Source: GSA-30 sp036384435
Lineage (GTDB): Bacteria; Pseudomonadota; Gammaproteobacteria; Xanthomonadales; Rhodanobacteraceae
Length of the DNA stretch: 61,698 nucleotides
Reading direction: 5' to 3'
Assembly: GCF_036384435.1 (NCBI RefSeq)
Contig: NZ_DASVMI010000114.1
Span: 1 to 61,698 of the forward strand
Shown here: piece after piece, positions 1-8,591 of the stretch
How the letters are laid out: each line of letters begins with the position of its first letter
Numbering within the stretch: position 1 is the stretch's first letter
Program-made: the position numbers and the translations under genes
Notes under the pieces: model-generated
The model's input: only the letters and a program-made list of their open reading frames with translations
Database searches by the model: none
Told to the model about the DNA's origin: nothing

Positions 1-125
1 ACGAGCCGCTTTGCGCATAGCGCCGTTCAAACTCTACCGGTGACAGGTCGCCGGCGAAACTGTGCCGGCGAATCGGGTTGTAGAACATCTCGATGTAATC
101 GAATACGTCCGAGGCTGCCGCCGTC
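1..125 (-). mobile_element. IS3-family transposase (OrfB) C-terminal remnant
   Basis: Read on the minus strand, this stretch encodes the end of an IS3-family DDE transposase. A conserved segment with DVFDYIEMFYNP followed by RRHSFAGDLSPVEFERRY is plain, and this is the usual OrfB tail. The frame runs off the left edge without a stop. Upstream of about position 120 the similarity disappears and no full catalytic domain is present. It is therefore either the end of an element lying outside the window or a decayed fragment. The DDE catalytic core is not visible here. I see no terminal inverted repeat or target duplication. Confidence 0.75.
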
Positions 126-250
126 CGTGTGGGGTAGATGCCACCGGCCCAACTTCTCGATCATCTTGCGGTCCAGCATCGATGCCACCTAATCGAGCCT
201 CAAGAGCATGCCGGGTTGCAAAAGGGCTCCACAGCACGCCGCGATGAACC

Positions 251-279
251 TAAAAAAAGCCGCCCATGAGGGCGGCTTT
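251..279 (-). terminator. Rho-independent terminator of the NlpC/P60 gene
   Basis: The arms AAAGCCGCCC (256-265) and GGGCGGCTTT (270-279) form a perfect 10-bp stem with a four-base loop. On the minus strand the stem is followed by a run of T. It lies about 30 bases beyond the stop of the minus-strand peptidase gene. Confidence 0.9.
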
Positions 280-308
280 GAACTGTGGAACACATGTGAA
301 GCGGTGAA

Positions 309-1013
309 TCAGCCGTTCTGGGCGATGCCTTCCGGGCGCTTGGCACCGGCAAAACGCTTGGCCCAGTAGGCTTCGGAGAGGTTATCCACCCGCACGGTCT
401 TGCCGCGCGAGGGCGAATGGATGAACTGCCCGTTGTCGATGTAGATACCGACGTGGGAGATGCGGCCGCGGCCACCACGGCCCGCCGTGCGGAAGAACAC
501 CAAGTCACCCGGCCGCATGTCCGCACGCTTGACCGCCAGGCCAGCGACGAACTGCGACGCGGAGTTGGTCGGCAGTTCCAGGCCCACGGCATGCGCGAAC
601 ACGTATCGAACAAAGCCGCTGCAATCGAAACCGGTGGACGGATCGTGGCCGCCACGGGTGTAGCGGATGTCGCGCAGCTTCATCGCCAGACCGATCAGCG
701 CGTTGCGCAGGTCCAGGCCGTTGGCGCTGTCCAGATTACCCTCATCGTCGGCATCGGCCACGTTATCGGCCGCGCTGCTGGTGGCGGACTTGTCAGCCTG
801 CGTCGCGACCAGGGCGTCAGCACTGGGGACCACGGACTGCGCGAGACCGGGCGCCGGGCTGAAGGCCGGCAGCTGCGTCATCAACAGGGAGGCTGTGGAC
901 GAGAAGGACGCCAGGTTCGAAGAGGCTTCGGGTGCGGCGTCCTGGGCAAATAACGGTGCGGACAGAAACAAAGCGCTAGCCAAGGCACTGGCGGTCAATC
1001 GCTTGAGCGGCAT
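309..1013 (-). CDS. NlpC/P60 family cell-wall endopeptidase, exported
   Basis: A predicted 234-residue secreted cysteine peptidase that would cleave peptide stems of peptidoglycan in the periplasm. Residues 1-23 look like a Sec signal peptide ending LFAQ-DAAP. A long low-complexity Ala/Ser linker follows to about residue 100, then the C-terminal NlpC/P60 domain. The catalytic Cys lies in DCSGFV (C131) and the His in ISHVGIY (H187), with a third polar residue in FIHSPS (H199), so the triad is intact. I chose the ATG at 1013 because it begins the signal peptide and has AGGGG upstream; a longer reading frame adds 54 residues with no signal character. It is monocistronic, with a clear terminator at 251-279. 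The exact substrate bond is not predictable from sequence. Confidence 0.9.
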   Translation of the reverse strand: MPLKRLTASALASALFLSAPLFAQDAAPEASSNLASFSSTASLLMTQLPAFSPAPGLAQSVVPSADALVATQADKSATSSAADNVADADDEGNLDSANGLDLRNALIGLAMKLRDIRYTRGGHDPSTGFDCSGFVRYVFAHAVGLELPTNSASQFVAGLAVKRADMRPGDLVFFRTAGRGGRGRISHVGIYIDNGQFIHSPSRGKTVRVDNLSEAYWAKRFAGAKRPEGIAQNG

Positions 1014-1254
1014 GCAGGAACATCCCCTGTAGCTATTCACGAGATTGGCCGCCGGACTGACCGGCGACCGTGACGAAGTAGTGAAGTTAGCAAAGAGGCA
1101 TAGGCCGTTTGTTCGATCGAGGTTAACTGAACTCCATCGTTCCAAAATTCCCGAAAGCGATCGGGACATATGCAAACAATTGAAATTAATGAATTTTCTT
1201 TTGTTATCGCCAGGTGCAGGCCAGATAAATAAACTCTTTAGATTGTAAGGTTCA
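1014..1254. other. AT-rich intergenic region
   Basis: About 240 bases without a gene between two minus-strand genes. The part from roughly 1080 to 1255 is clearly AT-rich compared with the surrounding coding DNA and presumably holds the promoter of the NlpC/P60 gene. I could not identify a convincing -35/-10 pair, terminator or operator. Confidence 0.4.
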
Positions 1255-1977
1255 TTAATCTATGACTGTAGGCTGGCGCCGACCGAAGATCGCGGTACCT
1301 ATCCGAATCTCACTCGCCCCCTCGGCGATGGCCGATGGAAAATCACCGCTCATGCCCATGGAAAGGCGCGGCAATACCCGGCCGCGCCGGGCTTCGTCCT
1401 CCCGCAGCAAGCGCAGTTCACGAAAGCAGGCACGTACTGCCTCCGTGTCCAGCGAATGGACCGCCATCGTCATCAAGCCTTGCACTCGCAGCGCCGTCAA
1501 CGGTTCAAGTGCATCCAGGAACCCGGGCAATTGCGCGGGGGCGAGCCCAGATTTGCTCTCCTCGGGCGAGGTCTTCACCTGGACAAGCACATCCAGCGAA
1601 CGCCCTTCCTGTTCCAGGCGTCGTTGTAGAGCCTGAGCCAGGTCCAGCCGATCAAGCGACTGCACCTCCGAGGCAAGCCTGGCGACATCCTTGGCCTTGT
1701 TGGTTTGCAAATGGCCAATGACCACCCAGTTGATCGCGCAATCGGCCAGGGGGCCGGCCTTGTCACGGATCTCCTGCACCTTGTTTTCGCCAAAGCGACG
1801 CAGGCCCAGCCGGGAGGCCTCGCGGATGGCATCGACGGGAAAGGTCTTGCTGACCGGAAGTATCGACACTTCCGAGGGATCACGGCCCGCATCGCGGCAG
1901 GCTGCGGCGACGCGCTCGCACACTGCCGACCACTGGCCGGCGATATACGAAAAATCTCCGGAGATATCGGCAGGCAT
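1255..1977 (-). CDS. YggS/PROSC family pyridoxal-phosphate homeostasis protein
   Basis: A 240-residue single-domain alanine-racemase-like TIM barrel that binds PLP and, in known members, buffers PLP and affects amino-acid and keto-acid balance in the cytoplasm. The PLP lysine is in PVSKTFP (K44). The family motifs FGENKVQE (62-69) and, near the C-terminus, SMGMSGDF followed by RIGTAIFG (phosphate binding) are all present. The ATG at 1977 has a good GAGGAG site; a longer frame upstream overlaps the M20 gene and looks non-coding. It lies 49 bases after the M20 peptidase gene, so the two are probably cotranscribed. In many genomes this gene sits with pilT or proC; neither is here. Confidence 0.92.
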   Translation of the reverse strand: MPADISGDFSYIAGQWSAVCERVAAACRDAGRDPSEVSILPVSKTFPVDAIREASRLGLRRFGENKVQEIRDKAGPLADCAINWVVIGHLQTNKAKDVARLASEVQSLDRLDLAQALQRRLEQEGRSLDVLVQVKTSPEESKSGLAPAQLPGFLDALEPLTALRVQGLMTMAVHSLDTEAVRACFRELRLLREDEARRGRVLPRLSMGMSGDFPSAIAEGASEIRIGTAIFGRRQPTVID

Positions 1978-2026
1978 GGCATGGCTCCTCAGGATGGCCG
2001 GCGGGACCGCCCCGCCGGCCTGTTGC

Positions 2027-3448
2027 TCAGGCGGCGCCTTGTGCGAAGTGGCGCGCCACGACCTCGGCCACGACCATGCTGACCCGCTTGCCGGTGGGAA
2101 TGTGCAGGAATTCGTTCGGGCCATGCGCATTGGAATGCGGGCCAAGCACACCGGTGATCAGGAACTGCGCCTGCGGGAATTTCTCGCCCAGCATGCCCAT
2201 GAACGGGATACTGCCACCCTCCCCCATATAAGCTGCCGGCGCACCAAAGAAGTGCTCCGAAGCCTCGGCCACCGCCTGCTCCAGCCAGGGCGACAGCTGT
2301 GGGGCATTCCAGCCACTGCCATCCTTCTCCAGCTTGAAGGTGACCTTCGCGCCATACGGCGGGTCTTTCTCAAGCAGTTCCTTGACGAACTGACCGGCCT
2401 TCGCGCCCGAGAGCGTGGGCGGTACGCGCAAGCTCAGCTTCACGGCAGTACGCGGACGCAGCACGTTACCTGCGCTCTCCAGCGGCGGCATGCCATCCAC
2501 ACCCGTCACCGCCAGTTGCGGACGCCAGGTGCGGTTGAGTACCAGTTCGGTCAGATCTTCGGTGACCGGCTTCATGCCCGCGACGAAGGGAAACTTGTCG
2601 TAGATCGCCGTGCCCAGGACGTCGGCCGAGCGCCGGGCCTGGTCGACACGCTGCGAGGGAATCTCCACGTAGAGTTCCTCGGGCTTGATCTTGCCTGTCT
2701 GCGGATCTTCCAGACGGCTCAAAAGCTCGCGCAGGATACGGAAACTCGATGGCACCACGCCGGAGGCGTCGCCCGAGTGCACGCCTTCTTCGAGTACCTG
2801 GACGCTCAGCTCACCGCCAGTCATGCCGCGCAGTGAAGTAGTCAGCCACAACTGGTCATAGTTGCCGCAACCCGAATCCAGGCACACCACCAGCGATGGG
2901 TTGCCGATGCGCGACGCCAGGTGATCGACGTAGTACGGCAGGTCATAACTGCCCGATTCCTCGCAGGCCTCGATCAGGATCACGCAACGGGCATGCGGGA
3001 TGCCCTGCTCATGCAAAGCCAACAGCGCGGCAAGCGAGCCGAAGATCGCATAGCCATCGTCCGCGCCACCACGGCCATAGAGCTTGTCGCCCTTCAGTAC
3101 CGGCATCCACGGTCCCAGCCCTTCGGCCCAGCCGGTCATCTCTGGCTGCTTGTCCAGGTGACCGTAGAGCACCACAGTGTCTTCGTTCTGACCGGGAACT
3201 TCGATGTAGATCAGCGGGGTGCGGCCTTCCAGGCGAACCACTTCCAGCGTGGCTCCCGGCAGGGAGGAAAGCTTGGACCTTGCCCAGGTCTCCATCAGCT
3301 TCACCGCAGCATCCATGTAGCCGTGCTCTACCCACTTGCTGTCGAACATCGGCGACTTGTTCGGAATGCGGATGTATTCGACCAATTGCGGCACGATCTC
3401 GTCGTCCCACAGGCCGCTGATGAAGCTCGAAAGGCGAGCAGTGTCCAT
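2027..3448 (-). CDS. M20 family metallopeptidase (dipeptidase-like)
   Basis: A 473-residue cytoplasmic di-zinc peptidase of the ArgE/DapE/CPG2 clan, most like the M20 dipeptidases that act on short peptides. The metal-binding pattern is complete: YGHLDKQP (H97, D99), GRGGADDGYA (bridging Asp at D130/D131), EACEESGS (catalytic and metal Glu at 163-164), and a late His in GPHSNAHGPNE. A lid/dimerisation domain lies between about residues 200 and 320. The start ATG at 3448 follows GAGGACC. There is no signal peptide. It is the first gene of a two-gene unit with the YggS homologue. The substrate is not known from sequence. Confidence 0.88.
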   Translation of the reverse strand: MDTARLSSFISGLWDDEIVPQLVEYIRIPNKSPMFDSKWVEHGYMDAAVKLMETWARSKLSSLPGATLEVVRLEGRTPLIYIEVPGQNEDTVVLYGHLDKQPEMTGWAEGLGPWMPVLKGDKLYGRGGADDGYAIFGSLAALLALHEQGIPHARCVILIEACEESGSYDLPYYVDHLASRIGNPSLVVCLDSGCGNYDQLWLTTSLRGMTGGELSVQVLEEGVHSGDASGVVPSSFRILRELLSRLEDPQTGKIKPEELYVEIPSQRVDQARRSADVLGTAIYDKFPFVAGMKPVTEDLTELVLNRTWRPQLAVTGVDGMPPLESAGNVLRPRTAVKLSLRVPPTLSGAKAGQFVKELLEKDPPYGAKVTFKLEKDGSGWNAPQLSPWLEQAVAEASEHFFGAPAAYMGEGGSIPFMGMLGEKFPQAQFLITGVLGPHSNAHGPNEFLHIPTGKRVSMVVAEVVARHFAQGAA

Positions 3449-3630
3449 GGCGGGTCCTCGAAAAGCGGAAATGATTAGTGTACCGCGATGCCTCGTATCC
3501 TCGGCGACAGGCCATCAGGGCTTAAGACTACGTAGCTAATCCTTGCATGCGGCAACCGGCAATCGCATGCGCCGACTGCCTTTTCCAGTCTGGCCGGGGA
3601 TAGTGAGAGTCCCTCCCACGGAGCTACTGC

Positions 3631-3978
3631 ATGCGGCAATTTTCCTTGCGTGTCACCAGCCTTGCCTTGGTCACGTTTAGCCTCTGGACCGGATATGCCA
3701 TGGCCGCCACGTCGGTCAACATCAACACGGCCGATGCCAAGACCATCGCCGAATCCCTTGACGGCATCGGGCTGGCGCGGGCCCAGGCCATCGTCGAACA
3801 CCGACAGGCCCATGGCTTGTTCAAGAGTGCAGATGAGCTGACACAAATAAAGGGCATTGGCAGCGCAGTCGTGGAGCGCAATCGCCAAGCCATCACGTTC
3901 GATACCGAGCCGGAAAAGCCCACCGCCAAGAAAAGCAGGGCCTCCAACAGCAAACGAGCCGACTCACCCGACACCTGA
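3631..3978 (+). CDS. ComEA-like helix-hairpin-helix DNA-binding protein
   Basis: A 115-residue exported protein. The first 25 residues form a signal peptide (cleavage after YAMA). A ComEA-type helix-hairpin-helix region follows with VNINTADAKTIAESL, then GIGLARAQAIVEHR and IKGIGSAVVERN, the two HhH hairpins that bind DNA backbone. A basic tail rich in Lys and Ser follows residue 90. ComEA homologues bind incoming DNA in the periplasm during natural transformation. GGAG precedes the ATG by a normal distance. It is a stand-alone gene here and no other competence gene is adjacent. A role in transformation is an inference from the family. Confidence 0.85.
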   Translation: MRQFSLRVTSLALVTFSLWTGYAMAATSVNINTADAKTIAESLDGIGLARAQAIVEHRQAHGLFKSADELTQIKGIGSAVVERNRQAITFDTEPEKPTAKKSRASNSKRADSPDT

Positions 3979-4129
3979 CCGACCACGTTTATCCGCGGCG
4001 GCATGGCGATCTAGGCCCATCTCCCTTCTGGACCGACATTCCCATGACCGCCGCGGGCCTTCTCAACGGCATCTGGTCAACTGCACCGGTTGCATTACAC
4101 TCGCCGCACTTTCAGCCAACGGCACCCTC

Positions 4130-4612
4130 ATGATCCTGCCGCGATATCGCATAGCCGCCTCGACCATCAGTGGCGCTGGCAAGGGGCTGTTTCTGAATGA
4201 AAAAGTCTCGGCGGGCCAGATCATCACCGCGCCTGACGCCATCCACCAAACCTGGCGCCAGACCGAACTGGAAAGCGACCCCCTGCTTGGAAACGAAATG
4301 TATTCGGCGGCACGCTGGTTCGAAGACCGCTATACCTTGTCCCCTGACTGGCCCGACGAGTGCTACATCAACCACAGTTTTTCCCCCAGCGGTCTGTGGC
4401 ACCTCGGTTTTGTCTTCGCGCTCAATGACTTGGCTCCAGGCACAGAGATTACGGTCGATTACCGACACCTGCTACCTCCGGGCCAGGAGGAGGACTTTAT
4501 CGACACGGCCACTGGTGAGAAAATAATCGGCTGGTCCTGGCACGAAAGCCTGTCGCTGAGTACACAGGCGCTTTCGCGGCTTCTGTCTTCCGCCACTGTC
4601 GTTGATCCGTGA
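4130..4612 (+). CDS. SET-domain protein (putative lysine methyltransferase)
   Basis: A 160-residue protein consisting almost entirely of a SET domain. The N-terminus has the ISGAGKGLFLNEKVSAG segment typical of SET folds that bind S-adenosylmethionine. The signature NHS is at 81-83 and the closing EITVDY motif at 106-111. There is no post-SET cysteine cluster, as is usual for bacterial members. I took the ATG at 4130 because the domain begins there; the open frame upstream overlaps comEA out of frame. The next gene starts within its stop codon (TGATG), implying translational coupling with the acetyltransferase. The protein substrate is unknown. Confidence 0.8.
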   Translation: MILPRYRIAASTISGAGKGLFLNEKVSAGQIITAPDAIHQTWRQTELESDPLLGNEMYSAARWFEDRYTLSPDWPDECYINHSFSPSGLWHLGFVFALNDLAPGTEITVDYRHLLPPGQEEDFIDTATGEKIIGWSWHESLSLSTQALSRLLSSATVVDP

Positions 4613-5151
4613 TGTTCGATATCCCCACCCTTGAAACCGCGCGCCTGCGTCTTGCGCCACTCACCGAGCGCCATTTCGACGCCTATGCCCAGATGCTGGC
4701 CGACCCGGCGAACACGCGCTGGCTTGGCGACGGTGAGCCGCTCGACCGCACTACCGCGTGGCGCTCACTGGCGATGCTGCTTGGTCATTGGCAGTTGCTC
4801 GGGTACGGCATGTGGGCGCTGGAGTTGAAAGAAGGCAACGAATTCATCGGTCGCGCCGGACTGATGCACCCGGAAGGATGGCCGGACACCGAGCTGGGCT
4901 GGATGCTCAAGCCCGAACATCGCCATCATGGATACGCCACGGAAGCTGGCCGGGCGATCCTGGATTTCGCATGGACCTCGCTGCGCCTCCAGCGCGTGAT
5001 CAGCCTGGTCCGCATTGGCAACGAAGCATCCGACCGAGTCGCAGAACGACTGGGTGGCGAGCATATCGATGACATGGATTTCCACGGCAATACAAGCCAT
5101 GTCTTTGCCTATTACGCCCCCTGTCAGCCGCGCAGGGTGTCCTACGCCTGA
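4612..5151 (+). CDS. GNAT family N-acetyltransferase (RimJ/RimL-like)
   Basis: A 179-residue acetyltransferase of the group related to ribosomal-protein acetylases RimJ/RimL. The N-terminus reads ETARLRLAPLTERHFDAY, the usual opening of this group. The acetyl-CoA-binding loop is in the LGWMLKPEHRHHGYATEA region (motif A), and the C-terminal NEASDRVAERLGG is typical of the last strand and helix. The ATG at 4612 overlaps the stop of the SET gene; a GTG one codon earlier is possible. Coupling to a methyltransferase-like gene suggests both may modify proteins, but this is inference. Confidence 0.82.
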   Translation: MFDIPTLETARLRLAPLTERHFDAYAQMLADPANTRWLGDGEPLDRTTAWRSLAMLLGHWQLLGYGMWALELKEGNEFIGRAGLMHPEGWPDTELGWMLKPEHRHHGYATEAGRAILDFAWTSLRLQRVISLVRIGNEASDRVAERLGGEHIDDMDFHGNTSHVFAYYAPCQPRRVSYA

Positions 5152-5175
5152 CCCGGTAACGGGCAACGCTTGCGC

Positions 5176-6789
5176 TCAATACACGTCGCGACGATAGCGG
5201 CCTTCCATGCGCAAGCGTTCGATCGTGGCCGTGCCCAGCACCTCGGCAAGCACCGCATCAACGCCCGGAGCCATGCCCTCAAGGCTGCCGCAGACGTAAA
5301 TAGCCGCACCCTCCTCGACCCAGGCTCTGAGGGTGTCCGACGCTTCGCGCAAACGATGCTGCACGTAGACCTTCTGCGTACTGTCGCGCGACCAGGCCAG
5401 ATCCAGCCTTTCGATGCTACCTTCAGCAGCCCAGGATTCGACATCGGCACGATGAAAGAAATCATGTGCCACCTGGCGTTCGCCGAACAGTAACCAATGG
5501 CGTCGATGACCGGCCGCAATGCGTGTCTTTAGCAGGCTGCGCAGTCCGGCCAGTCCGGTGCCGTTACCCATGAGGATCAGGGGTCGATCATCGTCTGGCA
5601 GGTGGAAATTAGCGTTGTTGCGAATGCGCAGTGCGATCGTTGCCCCCACCGGGGCATGCCGTGTCAACCAAGAAGATGCCAGACCCGGACGTCCGTCAGC
5701 ACGATGCTTGCAACGAACGAGCAAATGAATCGCGCCATCCGCAGGCGTAGAGGCAATCGAATATTCACGATGCGGCAGGGCGAGTAAGGCGTCGGCGACG
5801 TCCTGCGGGGACGAATCGCGTACGTCATCGATCAGTGGCAAGTGGGCATGTGCCAAGGCATCGGCCAGGGTAGTCACCTCACCCTGGACCATGACACGCA
5901 CGCTACCGTCGAAACCCGCGTCGTGCAGCCAGTCGGTCACATCATCAGGCGCTTGTCGTGGCCCGATTTCAACTAGGTCGCCCGCCTGCCAGGTTGCGCT
6001 CTCTTGCTGGCATTGCAGCACCAGATGAAAGCAGGCGCCGCCCTGGCTGCCGTGGTTCATCAGTCGACGCTCCACCAAGGTCCACGGCTGATAGCGGGGG
6101 GCGTGCCAGTCAGGCATGTCCTGGACACCGGCAAGTAATGAAAGATGATGTTGCCAATGGCGCAAGGCTGCCGGATCGCCGTTGTCCACTTCCACCGGAT
6201 CAAAAAGCATCTGCGCGCCATTTTCGCGCAACCAATGCCCGAGTCGTCGGCCGAAGCCACAGAAATGTGCGTATTGGCGATCGCCCAGGGCAAGCAGACC
6301 AAAGCGCAAACCGCCGAGGTCTATGGAAGCAGTCATGCAACGGCCAACAAATCCCGCAGCGCTATCGGGTGCATCGCCCTCGCCGGTGGTGCTGACTATG
6401 AACAAGACACGCGTCATGCCATGTAGCGATGCGGCGTCGAGTCCACCCAGCGCAAGCGCATGCGCGTGCGTACCAGCGGCTTGCAGGCTTTGTACCGTAT
6501 GCAAGGCCACTTCCTCGGCAAACCCGGTCTGGCTGGCGAAAGCCACCAGCCATGACTCGCTACCGGCGTGTTGCACCGGCGGTATACGTCGCCGCAGGAA
6601 AACCAGCAGGCACAAGCAGCCCCAGGCCGTCACGGCTGCCGCAGCCGCCAGAACGCGCGCCGGACGCGGCATGCTCCAGCTCATGTCACGCGCGTGCCAT
6701 GCCGCCAGCACCACCCAGGTCACAGCCAACAGAAAAAGCAGCACAATATTGCCGCGCGCCACGGGCGCTCCGGACACGCTCCGACTCAT
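5176..6789 (-). CDS. Membrane-anchored diflavin reductase (flavodoxin + FAD/NADPH domains)
   Basis: A 537-residue protein resembling the flavoprotein subunit of sulfite reductase or cytochrome P450 reductase, but anchored in the membrane. Two hydrophobic helices lie at about 13-31 and 46-66. A flavodoxin domain follows (FASQTGFAEE at 84-93, STTGEGDAPD at 133-142) for FMN. Next is a ferredoxin-NADP reductase-like module with the FAD motif REYS (341-344) and the NADPH motifs GNGTGLAGLRS (408-418), LFGER (434-438) and YVCGSLEGM near the C-terminus. The start overlaps the stop of the upstream flavin transferase gene (ATGA). As last gene of the PepSY/DUF2271/DUF4198/ApbE operon it is the likely electron source, passing electrons from NADPH to the membrane PepSY partner. 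The acceptor is inferred. Confidence 0.88.
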   Translation of the reverse strand: MSRSVSGAPVARGNIVLLFLLAVTWVVLAAWHARDMSWSMPRPARVLAAAAAVTAWGCLCLLVFLRRRIPPVQHAGSESWLVAFASQTGFAEEVALHTVQSLQAAGTHAHALALGGLDAASLHGMTRVLFIVSTTGEGDAPDSAAGFVGRCMTASIDLGGLRFGLLALGDRQYAHFCGFGRRLGHWLRENGAQMLFDPVEVDNGDPAALRHWQHHLSLLAGVQDMPDWHAPRYQPWTLVERRLMNHGSQGGACFHLVLQCQQESATWQAGDLVEIGPRQAPDDVTDWLHDAGFDGSVRVMVQGEVTTLADALAHAHLPLIDDVRDSSPQDVADALLALPHREYSIASTPADGAIHLLVRCKHRADGRPGLASSWLTRHAPVGATIALRIRNNANFHLPDDDRPLILMGNGTGLAGLRSLLKTRIAAGHRRHWLLFGERQVAHDFFHRADVESWAAEGSIERLDLAWSRDSTQKVYVQHRLREASDTLRAWVEEGAAIYVCGSLEGMAPGVDAVLAEVLGTATIERLRMEGRYRRDVY

Positions 6790-7748
6790 GCCTGCAAGGC
6801 CGCCGCAAATGCCGTGGTCAAACGGGGTTCCAGGCCATCTGGGGTGCGCAGCACGAACAGCACAGCGATGTCGCGAGCCTGGGCAAATGCAAGCCCCCGC
6901 TCGGGGCCCAGCAGGGTCATGGCGGTCCCCAGCGGGTCGGCATGCAAGGCACGCGACGCCAGTACGCTGACGGAGGCCACCGCCTGCGACACGGGTCGTC
7001 CCGTGCGCGGATCGATATGGTGTGAGTAGACCTCGCCGGCGCTGGCGAACCGACGACGGTAGTCGCCGGATGTCGCAATGGCCATCGCGTTCAATGCCAG
7101 CGAACAGAAATAGCGGCCCTGGGCATCGGGCATCTCGATACCGACACGCCACGCAGAGCCATCGGGCTTGCATCCATGGGCCTTCATCTCGCCGCCCACT
7201 TCGACCAGCCAGGATGTCACGCCATGGGCACGGAGCCAGTCACCGACCACGTCGACAGCGTATCCCTTGGCGATCGAGGAGAGGTCGACATAGGCACCGC
7301 CGGGTTGGCGCATGGCGAGTGTGGCCTGATCCAGTTCAATTCGTTGCCAACCGATTCGTTCGCGCGCAGCAAGCACCGCATGCTCCGCTACGGGTTCCTG
7401 CCGCGTCGCATCCGGGCCAAATCCCCATAGGTTCACCGCCGGCCCGACCGTCGGGTCGTAGATACCCCCAGTTTCACGTGCAAGCGCGAACGCATGCGTG
7501 ATTACCTCAAAGCACGCTGGCGACAAGACATGCCACGTTCCCGCCTGGGCGCGATTGAAGCGCGAAAGCTCCGATTCGGGTTTATACGTGCTCATGGAGC
7601 CATCGATGCGATCGAGGCAGGCCTGCACGCCAGCCTGGACAGGCTCCAGTGCCATGTCGACAGGCAGCACAGCCCGCACGGCCCAGGAAGTTCCCATGGT
7701 ACGCCCGTGCAGTTGCGACACGGGCATGACGGCCTCGATCGTCGACAT
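6786..7748 (-). CDS. apbE: ApbE family FAD:protein FMN transferase
   Basis: A 320-residue enzyme that attaches FMN from FAD to a Ser/Thr of target proteins. Typical features are visible: RTMGTSW near the start, STYKPESELSRFN, the DPTVGPAVNLWGFG segment, VDLSSIAKGYAVD, VEVGGEM, and HHIDPRTGRPV (metal- and flavin-binding). It lies in the same operon as a DUF2271 protein carrying a matching flavinylation motif at 8811-8831. One oddity: I see no signal peptide or lipobox at the N-terminus, though most ApbE proteins are periplasmic, so it may act in the cytoplasm before export or use another start. Its start is 10 bases after the DUF4198 stop and has only a weak ribosome site. Confidence 0.9.
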   Translation of the reverse strand: MSTIEAVMPVSQLHGRTMGTSWAVRAVLPVDMALEPVQAGVQACLDRIDGSMSTYKPESELSRFNRAQAGTWHVLSPACFEVITHAFALARETGGIYDPTVGPAVNLWGFGPDATRQEPVAEHAVLAARERIGWQRIELDQATLAMRQPGGAYVDLSSIAKGYAVDVVGDWLRAHGVTSWLVEVGGEMKAHGCKPDGSAWRVGIEMPDAQGRYFCSLALNAMAIATSGDYRRRFASAGEVYSHHIDPRTGRPVSQAVASVSVLASRALHADPLGTAMTLLGPERGLAFAQARDIAVLFVLRTPDGLEPRLTTAFAAALQA

Positions 7749-7758
7749 GCGCTGCGAC

Positions 7759-8571
7759 TTACTCGGGCAGCACTTCCAGCGTTGCCGAGTACGCCACGCG
7801 GCGCTGCGAGGCCTGCTTGACCTGCGTCTTGGCGTCCTGGGTATTGGCATTGACCCAGTACATGCCCGGATGCGGCCAGCGAAGCGTGAACTTGCCATCA
7901 GCCCCCGTGGTGGCTTCGACTTCTTCCGGTGCATTGCGATAGCGCACGCCACCGGCGATGGCGGTGACTTTCAGGTCGGCCGCCGGCTGGCCATCGAGCA
8001 GCAACTGGAACGTTGCCGCTTCTCCGGAGACCAGGTCATTGACCTTGGTGACCGGTACCAGCTCGATACCGTCGCCGGTGGTCTTCAAGGCGACATCGTT
8101 CGGCTTGCCATTGCTGACGAAGGTCTCCACGCGATTGAGCGACTCGGTGACTTCGACATTTTTTGCGCCGGCTGGCAGCTCTTTCGCCATGTCTGCCGCG
8201 TTGCCGCGCCAACGTTTCTTCTCGCCGTTGAGTTCGTAGCTGGCGAATACGCCAGCGTTGACCATGGCGATCTTGTAGGTGCCCTGCTGGACCAGATGAA
8301 CATCGAAGGTGCTGCGGTACTTTCCGGTCGAGGCGTTATCCGGCTTGACCGGCTGGCCGTCCGGTCCGGTGATCACCAGGCGGTCGAGCGAACCGGGAAA
8401 GTGATCGGGAAAAAACAGGTCATTGGAAACGGCCGCATCGACGGTCACCCACGGATCGGCGCCGGCCACGGACGTGGCCGAAGGCAATAACCACATCTTG
8501 TGCGCATGCGCGGTCAGGGGTAGCGCAAGCACCATGGACAGTGCGGCCATCTTGAATACGGAACGATTCAT
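7759..8571 (-). CDS. DUF4198 periplasmic protein
   Basis: A 270-residue exported protein of family DUF4198, whose members often sit in metal- or iron-responsive clusters. A signal peptide ends at about residue 21-23 (LTAHA before HKMWLLPS); the His at the new N-terminus followed by KMW is characteristic of the family and has been suggested to bind metal. The rest looks like two immunoglobulin-like beta domains, the second with TTGADGKFTLRWPHPGMYW, typical of DUF4198. AAGGAG lies just before the ATG at 8571. It sits between DUF2271 and apbE and probably works with the flavinylated partner in the periplasm. Its biochemical role is not known. Confidence 0.85.
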   Translation of the reverse strand: MNRSVFKMAALSMVLALPLTAHAHKMWLLPSATSVAGADPWVTVDAAVSNDLFFPDHFPGSLDRLVITGPDGQPVKPDNASTGKYRSTFDVHLVQQGTYKIAMVNAGVFASYELNGEKKRWRGNAADMAKELPAGAKNVEVTESLNRVETFVSNGKPNDVALKTTGDGIELVPVTKVNDLVSGEAATFQLLLDGQPAADLKVTAIAGGVRYRNAPEEVEATTGADGKFTLRWPHPGMYWVNANTQDAKTQVKQASQRRVAYSATLEVLPE

Positions 8572-8591
8572 ATCGGTAGCTCCTTGAAGTC

